From: Burkholderiales bacterium
Lineage (GTDB): Bacteria > Pseudomonadota > Gammaproteobacteria > Burkholderiales > Nitrosomonadaceae
NCBI GenBank assembly: GCA_024235755.1
Contig: JACKLV010000011.1
Location: 67,420-131,419 of the forward strand
Direction: 5' to 3'
Length of the DNA stretch: 64,000 nucleotides
A model generated the notes under the pieces. That model was given only the letters and a program-made list of their open reading frames with translations, was not told where the DNA came from and did not search any database. Position 1 is the stretch's first letter. Every line of letters begins with the position of its first letter. Of the stretch, positions 9,568 through 18,573 are shown in pieces. The position numbers and the translations under genes were made by a program.

Positions 9568-9938
9568 CTCAAAGTGCTCCTAATTTTCCAAATTTTTGTG
9601 GGTAAAAATTGAAATACAGACTCTAAATTTAACAAGGCATTATACAACAATTTATTTTTTTAGACAGAATACTCGCGCATTTGTGATTCTAAAATACTCA
9701 TCGTGTTCAGCGACTTGGTCACACACATCAACGTCTGCATCAGTAACTTATAGCTTCATTACCTCCAACAATCCCAATCATTTTGATAGTCACTTTAGCT
9801 GTAACAGCCATAAGAAAAATACCACGCAAAAGTTGCACCAGCATGAATATTAAGGGATAATGCAGGGTTTCGTAATGAAGCAAACGGGCTTAATTTTTTC
9901 AATCTTATCGGCTTATAGTACACAAGGGTACAAAAACA
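9568..9938. other. 371-bp divergent intergenic region
   Basis: The space between divergent dksA and rpmE holds their promoters. It is AT-rich with no coding frame I can support. A tatagt hexamer about 25 nt upstream of the rpmE start is a plausible -10 element, without a good -35 partner. Confidence 0.4.
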
Positions 9939-10181
9939 ATGAAAGCAGAAATACATCCCGATTATCAGGAAATAACCGTCACGTGCAGTTGCGGCAATGA
10001 GTTTAAAACGCGCTCGACACTGGGCAAGTCATTAAACATCGAAGTCTGCTCGGTCTGCCATCCCTTTTATACCGGCAAACAAAAAATCGTCGATACGGCT
10101 GGCCGCGTGGAAAAATTCCGCCAAAAATATGGTACACAAATACCCAAACGCAGCAGCACAAGCGCCAAAACTGCATCGTAA
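9939..10181 (+). CDS. rpmE: 50S ribosomal protein L31, zinc-binding form
   Basis: An 80-aa large-subunit protein. It keeps the four zinc-ligand cysteines of the C+ form: Cys16, Cys18, Cys37 and Cys40 (TCSCGNEF and EVCSVCHPFYTGKQ). The C-terminal extension after KYG is rich in Ser, Thr and Lys. C+ L31 acts as a zinc reserve and is replaced by a cysteine-free paralogue under zinc limitation; no such paralogue is in the window. Confidence 0.95.
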   Translation: MKAEIHPDYQEITVTCSCGNEFKTRSTLGKSLNIEVCSVCHPFYTGKQKIVDTAGRVEKFRQKYGTQIPKRSSTSAKTAS

Positions 10182-10511
10182 TATTTCTCGGCTTCCGGTC
10201 AGTAAACGTCAGCCAGCTTAAAAAAAGCTGGTTTCCAATCACCGCTTAGGGTTATTGACCTAGAGTTATTAACCGGAACTTCCAAAGTAGTTGGCAGTTG
10301 ACACAGGCCGGAAATAAAAAATATTGTAGCGATACACAACCAATAAGAATCTCCACCCGTTTTATAGCCCTAAACATAAAATTTTCGCTTACTTCTACTT
10401 CTCCAAAATCTTCAACGAACTGTTAATTCTGGGCGTCTACTTTGGTTTGCAAGCTCTCGGTAAAGCGCAAAAACAAAATTGAAAATTGCATCAAATGCAA
10501 TCAATCTTTGA
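10182..10511. other. 330-bp convergent intergenic region
   Basis: No gene seen. It contains a small stem at 10213-10231 (ccagct ... agctgg), a near-perfect 14-bp tandem pair around 10247-10274 (tagggttattgacc, tagagttattaacc), and a perfect 7-bp inverted repeat attgcat/atgcaat at 10485-10501, just beyond the stop of the DUF2325 gene. None has a proper T tract. Confidence 0.4.
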
Positions 10512-11093
10512 TCATTGTAATTTTTTCAGCATCCGCACACCATTGTAAAACGTCGTCACCCTGGATTTATCGAGCATGACACAAGGCTTGCGAAATTGTT
10601 CACAGAATCGTTTCGTTATCCAGAAAGCTTCATGTCTGACGCAATCGATCGGGCAGATAACCAGATCGGTCTGCACCAACAATTTGCGCAAACCAGTTAA
10701 TGAAATATCGTTTTTACCATGGAAATACAAAAATCGTCCATCAGCATCTTCGATAATTTGACGATATGCTGGGTACAAATCCATTTGTCCGCCTACGCAC
10801 AATACGGAGCGCCCTGCAAAACTGGTATTAATTGACTCTGCAATAGGCGTGGACGCTTTAATCAACGGCACATAAAATTGGCCGATACCAGAATGATCGT
10901 ACGTTACAGAGAAATTTCTTGATACCGAAAAAACTGCGCCAGATTGACCGACGAATGCCTGAATACTACGAAAAAATGCTTCCAGAGGTTCAAAGCGGAC
11001 TATCGTGACAGGTGCCGATATGTTTGTACCAGCAAAAACCGGCGACAAAAAATCAAACACCCTTCTGCTTATCCGTTTCATAATTGAAATCAT
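10512..11093 (-). CDS. DUF2325 domain-containing protein
   Basis: A 193-aa protein whose C-terminal ~100 residues match DUF2325: SVLCVGGQMDLYPAYRQ, then FLYFHGKND, TDLVICPIDCVRHEAFW and the closing SRVTTFYNGV. The domain has a Rossmann-like look, but function is unknown. I chose ATG 11093; the frame stays open upstream to a TTG at 11183, which would add 30 residues including a repeated segment. It follows hemP in the same direction behind a Fur box, so an iron- or haem-related role is suggested by context only. It seems shorter than many DUF2325 proteins. Confidence 0.72.
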   Translation of the reverse strand: MISIMKRISRRVFDFLSPVFAGTNISAPVTIVRFEPLEAFFRSIQAFVGQSGAVFSVSRNFSVTYDHSGIGQFYVPLIKASTPIAESINTSFAGRSVLCVGGQMDLYPAYRQIIEDADGRFLYFHGKNDISLTGLRKLLVQTDLVICPIDCVRHEAFWITKRFCEQFRKPCVMLDKSRVTTFYNGVRMLKKLQ

Positions 11094-11103
11094 CCGATAA
11101 AAA

Positions 11104-11140
11104 AGGCTGGCTTGCCTGGGGAGGATCAGGCTGGCTTGCC
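11104..11140. repeat. 13-bp direct repeat between hemP and DUF2325 gene
   Basis: The 13-mer aggctggcttgcc occurs at 11104-11116 and again at 11128-11140, a 24-bp period. It lies between the two candidate starts of the DUF2325 gene, so it is either leader or, with the TTG start, coding for a repeated QASL segment. Confidence 0.6.
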
Positions 11141-11198
11141 AAAATGCCGAGGTCAAAGGAGAAAGGGCCAACCCCTGCGGCAATTCAATGAATAATGA

Positions 11199-11393
11199 TT
11201 ATTTGGTCAGAATCAACTTGCCACTTCGCGTCCGCCGCAACAAGTAACACCCCCCATTGTGCTGGATATAAACAACATCGCCATGCCCAAACAGCAAACT
11301 ACTGTCAATTGCCAGATTCTGCGTTGCCATATCAGCCGTTTGTAAATTGACATGCTCTAATAGATGAGCTTGCATATTAGTTATATCGTACAT
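11199..11393 (-). CDS. hemP: Hemin uptake protein HemP
   Basis: A 64-aa protein whose C-terminal half is the HemP signature: SSLLFGHGDVVYIQHNGGCY followed by LLRRTRSGKLILTK. HemP is a small cytoplasmic protein encoded at the head of haem-uptake operons; in some beta- and alphaproteobacteria its homologue regulates the haem receptor. The N-terminal ~30 residues are poorly conserved. A strong Fur box lies 19 bp upstream of the ATG at 11393, so iron repression is expected. No haem receptor or transporter gene follows; the next gene is DUF2325. Confidence 0.88.
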   Translation of the reverse strand: MYDITNMQAHLLEHVNLQTADMATQNLAIDSSLLFGHGDVVYIQHNGGCYLLRRTRSGKLILTK

Positions 11394-11411
11394 AATAATT
11401 TCTTCAACTTT

Positions 11412-11430
11412 AATGAGAATGATTCTTATT
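11412..11430. promoter_or_regulatory. Fur box upstream of hemP
   Basis: The 19-mer aatgagaatgattcttatt is an inverted repeat with one mismatch between arms and closely follows the classical Fur operator. It sits 19 bp upstream of the hemP start, where it would cover the promoter. Confidence 0.82.
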
Positions 11431-11592
11431 ATACTTTATGTTTTGAAAAATGCAATACTTCCAAAAAATGATTTTCTCTACTCACTACCGCCCCCTTAAC
11501 TTTCAAAATAAAGTTAATGGATTCTCAAGCTTAATTCCAACAAAAAACCTGATCGCTCTCGACTAGCGGAGACGATCTGTTATTCTAGATAA

Positions 11593-12269
11593 ATGTCAAG
11601 GAACAGTAAATTAAGCGATTATTTCATTAAAAAAATAATTCAATGCTTTTGCATTGATATTCCTGCCAGTAAAGTAACGCTAAGTAGCGCTGTTGTTAGG
11701 TAGAAACCGTAACACAATCAATCGCTGGCATGGAATTTTTAGGCAAGTTATATACTTGCCATCAAACAGCGTTAAAAGATAAATTGGTTGGTAAAGTAGA
11801 AATTGACGAAAGCTACTTTGGAGCGAAACGCCAACGCGGGTATCGCAGCAAACTCAAACGAGGTCGTGGTGCATTGAAGCAACCGGTGTTTGGGGTATTT
11901 GAGCGAGATAGCAGGGTAACACTGAAATAGTGCCAGACTGTAAACGAATGACTTTACAAGCAGTTGTATTGGGTAAAGTATCGATTGAGAGTGTTATTTA
12001 TAGTGACGGCTGGCGTGGTAATGATGGTTTGGGATGTAGGCTATACCAGGCATTTTCGGGTATCCCACAGTGACAATGAATTTACCCGGGATGGTCACTG
12101 CTATATTAATGGCATTGAATTATTCTGGAGTTTTACTAAGCGACGACTTGCGAAATTTAACGGTGTATCCGTTAATTTTGAGCTACATTTAAAAGAGTCT
12201 GAATGGCGCTGGAAGAAACAACCGGATGAACTGGCTCAGGAACTTTGGCAATTCGTCAAATATTATTAA
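11593..12269 (+). pseudogene. IS1595-family (ISXO2-like) transposase remnant
   Basis: A decayed transposase with at least two frameshifts or stops. The ATG at 11593 gives MSRNSKLSDYFIKKIIQCFC, which matches the N-terminus of short IS1595-type transposases. The helix-turn-helix part is recovered in another frame around 11700. The catalytic region VGKVEIDESYFGAKRQRGYR is read from 11730, with a stop at 11928-11930. A third frame gives IYSDGWRGNDG, and NGIELFWSFTKRRLAKFNGV lies in the final frame to 12269. Terminal inverted repeats were not recognised. It is a different subgroup from the intact element at 62 kb. Confidence 0.82.
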
Positions 12270-12424
12270 TCTCTGCTAGCCCAGAGCCTATGAAATAAAA
12301 CTTAAATTGCAGATGTAGTTATTTACCAGAAAGTGCAAAGCGTAACTTCAACTAGATAATCAGCGTTTGTTTCACGATGCACTTGCTCTGCGGCAAATTA
12401 CTATGATAGCAAATGGCGCTTAAT

Positions 12425-12544
12425 TCAGATTTTTTTCTGCACCTTAGGTTGTTCGGCTGCAGGAGGAGTCACTGCTGTTGCGACAACACTCAGGCCAAAA
12501 ATTACTGCAAGCGTAAAAACTGATAAAATTACAAAAGGCTTCAT
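12425..12544 (-). CDS. Small 39-aa secreted or single-membrane-span peptide
   Basis: A short gene that length filters miss. From ATG 12544 the frame encodes 39 residues: a Lys-Pro start, a hydrophobic run (VILSVFTLAVIFGLSVVATA) and a Pro/Ala/Gln/Lys tail ending KVQKKI. A very good ribosome binding site, aaggag, is 8 nt upstream of the ATG. The hydrophobic run could be a signal peptide with a cleavage site near ATA or a single membrane anchor. No family recognised. It lies between two transposase remnants. The strong ribosome site and signal-like pattern support a real gene; no homology evidence is available. Confidence 0.55.
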   Translation of the reverse strand: MKPFVILSVFTLAVIFGLSVVATAVTPPAAEQPKVQKKI

Positions 12545-12711
12545 ATGAATTGCTCCTTCATTTTTATTGGATAAGCGGGGCAGTTTAACTGAACTATCAC
12601 GTGATTCATATGAGAGATACTATTATTCTTCACTAAGGAAAACCATTAAGGTATTACTTCTAATCGAATCCCTTGCCGAAGCATCAGATGCGATTGTTCG
12701 AAAAAATTGTT

Positions 12712-13579
12712 TTTATCGATCAACACAGGAAACAGTACGGAGTCGAGCCGATCTGCAGGCAAATTCAGATCGCTCCGTCGAGTTACTATGAGTACAAAGT
12801 GCGAGAACGTGATCCTGGATCCTGACCGGTTACCCGAACGCATCAAACGAGACAAAACGATTGAACGGGAGATACAGCGAGTATGGAACAGTAACTTTAA
12901 AGTCTATGGCGCCAACAAAGTATGGCGGCAGTTGATACGTGAAGGCATTCAAGTTGCCCGCTGTACCGTCGAGCGGTTGATGAAGAAGCTTGGAATCAAG
13001 GTATCCGACTTGGCAAGAAGTGTTGGACGACGAATGCAGATGATTTGCTTGGCTGGCCAACAGACAAGGTTAATCGGCAATTCGTAGCAACGCGCCCTAA
13101 TCAGCTGTGGGTAGCGGATATTACTTTTGTAGCTACTTTGGACAGGGTTTGTTTATGTGGCTTTCATTATCGATGTTTTTGCACAATTTATCGTTGGCTG
13201 GCGAGTCAGTCGGTCATTATAAACCGACTTGGTGCTCGACGCACTGGAGCAAGCATTGTGGGCACGGCGAGATTTCGAAGGGCTAATTCACCATAGTGAG
13301 GGAGTCAATATTTGTCAATTCGCTGCACGGAACGCTTGGCCGAAGCCAATATTGAAGCTTCTGTTGGCAGTGTCGGTGATTCTTATGACAGTGCGCTGGC
13401 TGAGACGATTAACGGATTATACAAAACAGAAGTCATTCGACATCGCGGTCCTTGGCGCAACATTGATGAAGCGGAATTCGCCACCTTGGAATGGAGACTG
13501 GTTCAACAACCGCCGGTTGTTGAAGCCCATCGGAAATATTCCACCAGCTGAATTTGAAAAGGCTTATTATTGCCAATAG
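12712..13579 (+). pseudogene. IS3-family orfB transposase remnant
   Basis: A broken IS3-family integrase (OrfB). The N-terminal part IDQHRKQYGVEPICRQIQIA is read near 12717, then a shift to RLPERIKRDKTIEREIQRVW with VYGANKVWRQLIREGIQVAR and CTVERLMKKLGI. Further frames give FVATRPNQLWVADITFVAT (rve domain with its first Asp), HHSEGVNICQFAARN, and SVGDSYDSALAETINGLYKT with the last catalytic Glu. The end is IPPAEFEKAYYCQ. Several frameshifts make it non-functional. No OrfA was found upstream. The strand and order are those of a single element. Confidence 0.85.
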
Positions 13580-13642
13580 GAAGAGTCGGCTGTTGTAGTC
13601 TGACCCAAACCAAAAAATCTCCGAAAAAACCGGGCCGATTCA
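13580..13642 (+). mobile_element. Right terminal region of the IS3-family remnant
   Basis: The 60 bp after the orfB remnant read tctgacccaaaccaaaaaat and end ccgggccgattca. This resembles the right end of IS3-group elements, which commonly end in a GGGCGGTTCA-like sequence. A matching left end was not found, so the element is truncated on that side. Confidence 0.45.
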
Positions 13643-14063
13643 GAAAATTCTATGATAATAATCTTGGTTGAATCAAACTCCATGCTCGGCTCTTAATAAG
13701 ACAGCAGCGAAAAAAAATTAAAAAGCCATCATAAAACAGTTTTATTTAGCCTTTAGATTTCAGCCGATAAATTCGTTATTGATCAGAGTGTATCAAAGGA
13801 ATGATTAAATATGAATATGATCTTGGGTTGTTTGAGACAAATCTCGCATCCTTTTTATATAGTTTATATATAGAGATGTGAGTCAGCTTTTACAACTTTC
13901 TAGTGTCAGATTGCAAAATAAAACCAACTAATCTGAAAATTGCCTACCTGTTTTTTTTTACAAACATAGTTTTCTGTTAGAAGGTCAAGCTAGCTGCAGT
14001 TAGACACTAAATCCAAGCCATATTCAATCTAATATTTACGATTAATTATAGATTGGAACAAAG
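13643..14063. other. 420-bp intergenic region
   Basis: AT-rich sequence between the IS3 remnant and the G8-domain gene. No coding frame, terminator or clear promoter was recognised. Confidence 0.4.
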
Positions 14064-16493
14064 ATGATCAAAGTATATAAGAGAATAATTGCAATAATTT
14101 CATTTGCATTGCTTTTGTTTTTTTGCGGTACCTTATTAGCACAAATTTCAACCCCCACAGACAATATCCCTGACTTTGCAGCAAATCCAACAATCCAAAG
14201 CGCCAATAGCGGTGACTGGTTTGACCCTTCCACATGGCAGCAGAATAGGATACCGGGAGTAGACGATGTTGTTATGGTAGCGAAGGGACATGCTGTCCAG
14301 TATAGCGGTATTAATGATGCACCTTTAGCAGTGCTTGGCGTCAAAGGGACGTTGACATTCAATACCGGAATCGATACCAGGATTAAAGTCGGCACTATTT
14401 TTGTTTACCGTGAAGGCAAGCTTGATATTGGAGCTTTATCAAGTCCTATCGATTCTGATGTAAAAGCAGAGATAATTATTTCTGATAGACCTTTAGCCAC
14501 TTTGCAACCAGATCCAATCACTGGCGTTTTCGATCCAAAGCAGTATGGCACCGGGTTAGTGGTGCTTGGTGAAGTTAATATGCATGGCAGAGAGATCTCA
14601 CAGACTTGGTTAAGAGCATCCCAAGAACCTTTATTAGGACAAAACACCCTTACCCTTGAATCAGGCCCTTCGGGCTGGTCAGTAGGTGACAAATTGGTAA
14701 TCCCTGACACACGCCAGATTCCTTTAGCCTGGCACAGTTGGCGCGAACCCTTAGTTCCTGTCGAATTGCATTTGGAAGAAGTAGAGATTGCCGCGATAAA
14801 CGGCAACACGGTAACACTTACTCAACCAATTCAACATGATCACCTCGCTGGCCGTGATAGTGATGGCGTAATTGTTGGATTGCCACATATTGGAAATCTA
14901 ACAAGGAACATCGTTATTCGTTCTGAGAACCCTGATGGTACGCGTGGACACGTAATGTTCACTGAACGTGCAAAGGTTGATGTTCAATACGTTGAATTCC
15001 GGGACTTAGGCCGTACCAGAGCCGACCCATTGCACAATACCATCCTGGATGAATCAGGTAATGTCGTTGAGATTGGCACAAACCAGGTTGGGCGCTATTC
15101 GCTACATCTGCACCACCTGATGGGGCCAGAAAATCCTGGCAATACGGGCTACCAATATAAACTTGTTGGTAATTCGTTCAACCGTGGCGAGAAATGGGGT
15201 GTAGCGATACACGACACGCATTTCGGATTGTTTGACAATAACGTTATGTTTGATTTTCAGGGTTCAAGCCTGATGACTGAAGATGGGAATGAACGCGAAA
15301 ACGAGATAATAAACAATTTCGCAGTCAAAGCCGGCACGCCGTTTACTAGCAATCATGAACCTACATACGGCGGCGTAACAGGGCCCGGAAGAACGCTTAA
15401 ATTTAAGGACTACGGTTATGAAGGGTCGGCATTCTGGTTTGTCGGTAATGACAACATAGTAACCGGAAACGTTGCAGCAAATGCAGCATTTGCCGGTGTG
15501 ATGTATAACGGCAGACCGTGGGGTTTCGCAAATCCCACGCCTACGGTGCCTAATGTGCGCGGGGCAGATATAAATGACCCATCCCAATGGAAAAAATACA
15601 CACCAAGCGAGTGGGCGCCACCTGTGCGCGTGTCTGCTAATAATGAAGTGTACGCAAGTGCGGCTGGTTTGTGGATTGGGTTTGCTGGTGTGGTTGGCAA
15701 GGTTAGCGATTATACCCTGTGGAATATCAGACAGAACGGCATCTACTCAAAACGTAACGTTTCCGCTGAATATGAAAACATAACCATTGTGAGTGATCAG
15801 AATAGTTCCAATCTGAATTTTCCCGGAGCATTCAATATCGGCATTGATTTAAACGGCTATAGGTACCAGTCCGGGCATAACATTTTTAGAAATTTCAAGG
15901 TTGAAGGTTTTTCTTTAGGCGTAGATTTGCCAACGTTTTTGCAACCTGAAACGCCACAACTTGGTGTAATGCCACCCAATATCGTTTTGTTTGAAGACGG
16001 GTATCTAAAAAACTTTGTAAATGTGCGCGAACATTCGCCCATAATTGCTCCCAAAAATTCTGTACTTAAAGATGTTGAGTTTTTGCTTGCCGATGGCCCC
16101 GCAATTAGATATTTTTCAGATTATCCAGTAAATATCCTTGCATTTTTGGAGAATTCGTTTAGCGTTACTTCATTACTGAGCGAATCGCATTTACACATCC
16201 AGAATATGAACCGTATCCAGGGTAACGACTTCGAGTTTTTCTACCGCGAACAAGCTCCAGATCATGTCATGACTGATTATGTTATGGGGCAAGGGGCTGT
16301 TAATCCTAACGATAACTGCCCAACATCGGGTTTAACTAATCAGCAGTGCTGGGACACGCACGGCAAGGCGACAATGAGTGTTATTGCTACATGCACAGAC
16401 GATTCTGATCAGGCGATAGATGGGTTTATGTGCCCTCTAGAAAATTCTGCATCACTTAATGATCTTCTAAATAAAACTCGTAAAGATCTATAG
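14064..16493 (+). CDS. Secreted G8-domain, parallel beta-helix protein
   Basis: An 809-aa exported protein. A Sec signal peptide covers about residues 1-29 (basic start, hydrophobic core, cleavage after LLAQ). A G8 domain follows from about residue 45 (GDWFDPSTWQQNRIPGVDDV ... VKGTLTF ... GKLDIG), then a long right-handed beta-helix region with repeated Gly/Asn turns (for example FDNNVMFDFQGS and NDNIVTGNVAANAAFAGVMY). The layout resembles the CEMIP/TMEM2-PKHD1 type, whose animal members act on hyaluronan; the bacterial function is unknown. Four C-terminal cysteines may form disulfides. No PEP-CTERM anchor is seen. It stands alone, next to IS debris. Confidence 0.8.
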   Translation: MIKVYKRIIAIISFALLLFFCGTLLAQISTPTDNIPDFAANPTIQSANSGDWFDPSTWQQNRIPGVDDVVMVAKGHAVQYSGINDAPLAVLGVKGTLTFNTGIDTRIKVGTIFVYREGKLDIGALSSPIDSDVKAEIIISDRPLATLQPDPITGVFDPKQYGTGLVVLGEVNMHGREISQTWLRASQEPLLGQNTLTLESGPSGWSVGDKLVIPDTRQIPLAWHSWREPLVPVELHLEEVEIAAINGNTVTLTQPIQHDHLAGRDSDGVIVGLPHIGNLTRNIVIRSENPDGTRGHVMFTERAKVDVQYVEFRDLGRTRADPLHNTILDESGNVVEIGTNQVGRYSLHLHHLMGPENPGNTGYQYKLVGNSFNRGEKWGVAIHDTHFGLFDNNVMFDFQGSSLMTEDGNERENEIINNFAVKAGTPFTSNHEPTYGGVTGPGRTLKFKDYGYEGSAFWFVGNDNIVTGNVAANAAFAGVMYNGRPWGFANPTPTVPNVRGADINDPSQWKKYTPSEWAPPVRVSANNEVYASAAGLWIGFAGVVGKVSDYTLWNIRQNGIYSKRNVSAEYENITIVSDQNSSNLNFPGAFNIGIDLNGYRYQSGHNIFRNFKVEGFSLGVDLPTFLQPETPQLGVMPPNIVLFEDGYLKNFVNVREHSPIIAPKNSVLKDVEFLLADGPAIRYFSDYPVNILAFLENSFSVTSLLSESHLHIQNMNRIQGNDFEFFYREQAPDHVMTDYVMGQGAVNPNDNCPTSGLTNQQCWDTHGKATMSVIATCTDDSDQAIDGFMCPLENSASLNDLLNKTRKDL

Positions 16494-16840
16494 TCAGCTT
16501 AATTAATCTTGCGGGACAGTAGTGTCCCGTTAAGAACCAAACAAGGAGGCCCGATTCAACCAACATTTTTACAATAGAATTTTCCACAACTTATTGAATA
16601 ATAATTCATAATTAGACAAAAGACCATTGGAACATAATTCTGTCACAAACTTTAAAATTTATTTCGAGACATGAATTTGAGTCTCTGGCAAATTGTCATC
16701 ATTCAGGGCGGGTGAGAAGTGGGCCCCAATTTCTGGACAGATGGCTTAGGAGTTATTTTCCCTGCCTCAACCCGCCTTCGGCAGGCACAAATTTTATCTC
16801 ATTTCAATTTACGATTTGATCGTCTTAAAACTGTTATTCT
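16494..16840. other. 347-bp intergenic region with a short hairpin
   Basis: A perfect 7-bp stem with a 4-nt loop (cgggaca gtag tgtcccg) at 16512-16529 lies 18 bp after the G8 gene and may end its transcript, though no T tract follows. Around 16730-16770 the sequence gtgggccccaatttctggac resembles an IS-end fragment; this is weak. A further imperfect stem (ctgcc ... ggcag) lies near 16765-16790, upstream of argA. Confidence 0.4.
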
Positions 16841-18163
16841 ATGAAAATTGCTGCAGATTTTGTTGCCTGGTTTCGTTCAGCCGCCCCTTATATTCATACA
16901 TTCAGGGGAAAAATATTCGTTATTGGCTTTAGTGGCGAAATGGTCACAGATGACAGTTTTGTCAGTTTCATTCACGATATAAATTTGCTGGCCAGCCTAG
17001 GTATTAAGCTGGTATTGGTGCACGGTGCACGCCCGCAGATTATTCAACGCCTGAACGAGCATCAACTTAACATCAATTCAGCAATGGGTATTGACATTAC
17101 TGATACCGCTTCGTTGTCGCTTGTAAAAGAAGCAGTCGGGCGCACGCATCTTGAAATTGAAGCGCTTTTATCCATGGGGTTATCGAATTCTCCCATGGCT
17201 AATGCGGCCATACAAGTAGCTAGTGGCAACTTCATTACCGCCTGTCCTTTCGGCGTTATTGATGGTGTGGATTTCATGCATACAGGCAAAGTACGTAAAG
17301 TCAATATTTCCGCTATTGAAACGCGTTTGAATCAGGGTGATGTGGTATTGATTGCACCACTGGGCTATTCGCCTACAGGCGAAATTTTTAACCTGACTTT
17401 GGAAAATGTTGCCACTGAGGTAGCCAGTGCCTTGCACGTTGAAAAACTAATTTTCTTACTCGATTCTCATGACCACAATGAAACCGAAAAACCAACACTG
17501 CCTCGGGAATTGACCGTCGCACAATGTAAATTAATACTCCAGAATACAGCCGATTTCCCCGAAGAAATTCTAAAATTGCTTTCATGTGCAATAAAAGCCT
17601 GTGAAAAAAATGTAATGCGCACGCATCTGATCAGCCGCCATACTGATGGCGCCATTTTAAAAGAATTATTTACGCATTACGGCATTGGCTCCATGGTCTC
17701 CCGGGAATCGCTTGAATCAATCCGGAAAGCACGTATTGATGATGTTGGCAGCATTTTACAATTGATCGAGCCACTTGAAACTGAAGGCATACTGGTCAGA
17801 AGGAATCGCGAATTACTGGAAATTGAAATTAACCGTTTCATTGTATTCGAACATGACGGCATGATTATTGGTTGTGCAGCACTGTATCCGTTTATCCAAG
17901 ATCGGATTTGTGAACTAGCATGTTTGGCTGTTCATCCTGCTTATCGTAATATTGGCTATGGCAACCGGCTGTTAAAATCAGCCGAAGAGATTACTTTTTC
18001 ACAAGGTCACGACAAGCTGTTTGTATTAACCACACATGCCACACACTGGTTTATCGAACATGGGTTTCAAGAAGGCTCATTGACTGAACTACCCAAACTC
18101 AAACAAGATTTGTATAACTATAAACGTAAATCCAAAGTGTTTATAAAACCACTTAAAGCATAA
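16841..18163 (+). CDS. argA: Amino-acid N-acetyltransferase (N-acetylglutamate synthase)
   Basis: The enzyme makes N-acetylglutamate from glutamate and acetyl-CoA, the first step of arginine synthesis. The 440-aa protein has the classic ArgA layout: an amino-acid-kinase-like domain to about residue 285 (GKIFVIGFSGEM, LVLVHGARPQI) that binds arginine for feedback inhibition, and a C-terminal GNAT domain (RKARIDDVGSILQLIEPLE, LACLAVHPAYRNIGYGNRLL with the acetyl-CoA pyrophosphate loop). ATG at 16841 gives a normal N-terminus. Followed by yggX after 100 bp in the same direction. Confidence 0.93.
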   Translation: MKIAADFVAWFRSAAPYIHTFRGKIFVIGFSGEMVTDDSFVSFIHDINLLASLGIKLVLVHGARPQIIQRLNEHQLNINSAMGIDITDTASLSLVKEAVGRTHLEIEALLSMGLSNSPMANAAIQVASGNFITACPFGVIDGVDFMHTGKVRKVNISAIETRLNQGDVVLIAPLGYSPTGEIFNLTLENVATEVASALHVEKLIFLLDSHDHNETEKPTLPRELTVAQCKLILQNTADFPEEILKLLSCAIKACEKNVMRTHLISRHTDGAILKELFTHYGIGSMVSRESLESIRKARIDDVGSILQLIEPLETEGILVRRNRELLEIEINRFIVFEHDGMIIGCAALYPFIQDRICELACLAVHPAYRNIGYGNRLLKSAEEITFSQGHDKLFVLTTHATHWFIEHGFQEGSLTELPKLKQDLYNYKRKSKVFIKPLKA

Positions 18164-18263
18164 AGACAACAGGGGACAGAAGCGAACTTGTATCGACATA
18201 TGTTTACTCAGACTGACCGAATCGCCATAATTGCGATTTTATAATTTCATAAGGTTATAGCAA

Positions 18264-18536
18264 ATGGCAAGAACGATTCATTGCATCAAATTAGGACATG
18301 AAGCTGAGGGGTTGGATTTTCAACCCTACCCCGGTGAATTAGGCAAACGCATTTTTGAGAACATTTCAAAAGATGCCTGGAACGAATGGATCAAACTGCA
18401 AACCATGCTAATCAATGAAAATCGCCTCAATCTTTCCGACGGCAAAGCGCGTCAATATCTGGCCGAACAAATGGAAGCTCACTTTTTCGGTCAAGGTGCA
18501 GAGCAGCCAGAAGGTTACATATCACCAGATCATTAA
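18264..18536 (+). CDS. yggX: Fe(II)-trafficking / oxidative damage protection protein YggX
   Basis: A 90-aa YggX-family protein involved in iron handling and protection of Fe-S proteins. The N-terminus MARTIHCIKLGHEAEGLDF contains the conserved Cys7, followed by YPGELGKRIFENISKDAW and the C-terminal FFGQGAEQPEGYISPD. Full length for the family. A good AAGGTT-type ribosome site precedes ATG 18264. Confidence 0.95.
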   Translation: MARTIHCIKLGHEAEGLDFQPYPGELGKRIFENISKDAWNEWIKLQTMLINENRLNLSDGKARQYLAEQMEAHFFGQGAEQPEGYISPDH

Positions 18537-18550
18537 AACAATCATACTAA

Positions 18551-18573
18551 TACTCTATCCGTGTGATACTGTC
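18551..18573 (+). repeat. Dispersed short repeat, copy 1
   Basis: The sequence tactctatccgtgtgatac plus tgtc recurs with two changes at 61905-61927. The 17-mer atactaatactctatcc (18544-18560) recurs exactly at 58552-58568. It directly precedes the chosen start of the CYTH gene. Confidence 0.5.

Noticed and set aside
10213..10231. Terminator after rpmE
   Set aside because: Stem of only about six base pairs with no T tract; kept only as a note.
18415..18573. Upstream ATG of the CYTH gene
   Set aside because: It lies within yggX, and the EXEXK motif that opens CYTH proteins begins just after GTG 18574.
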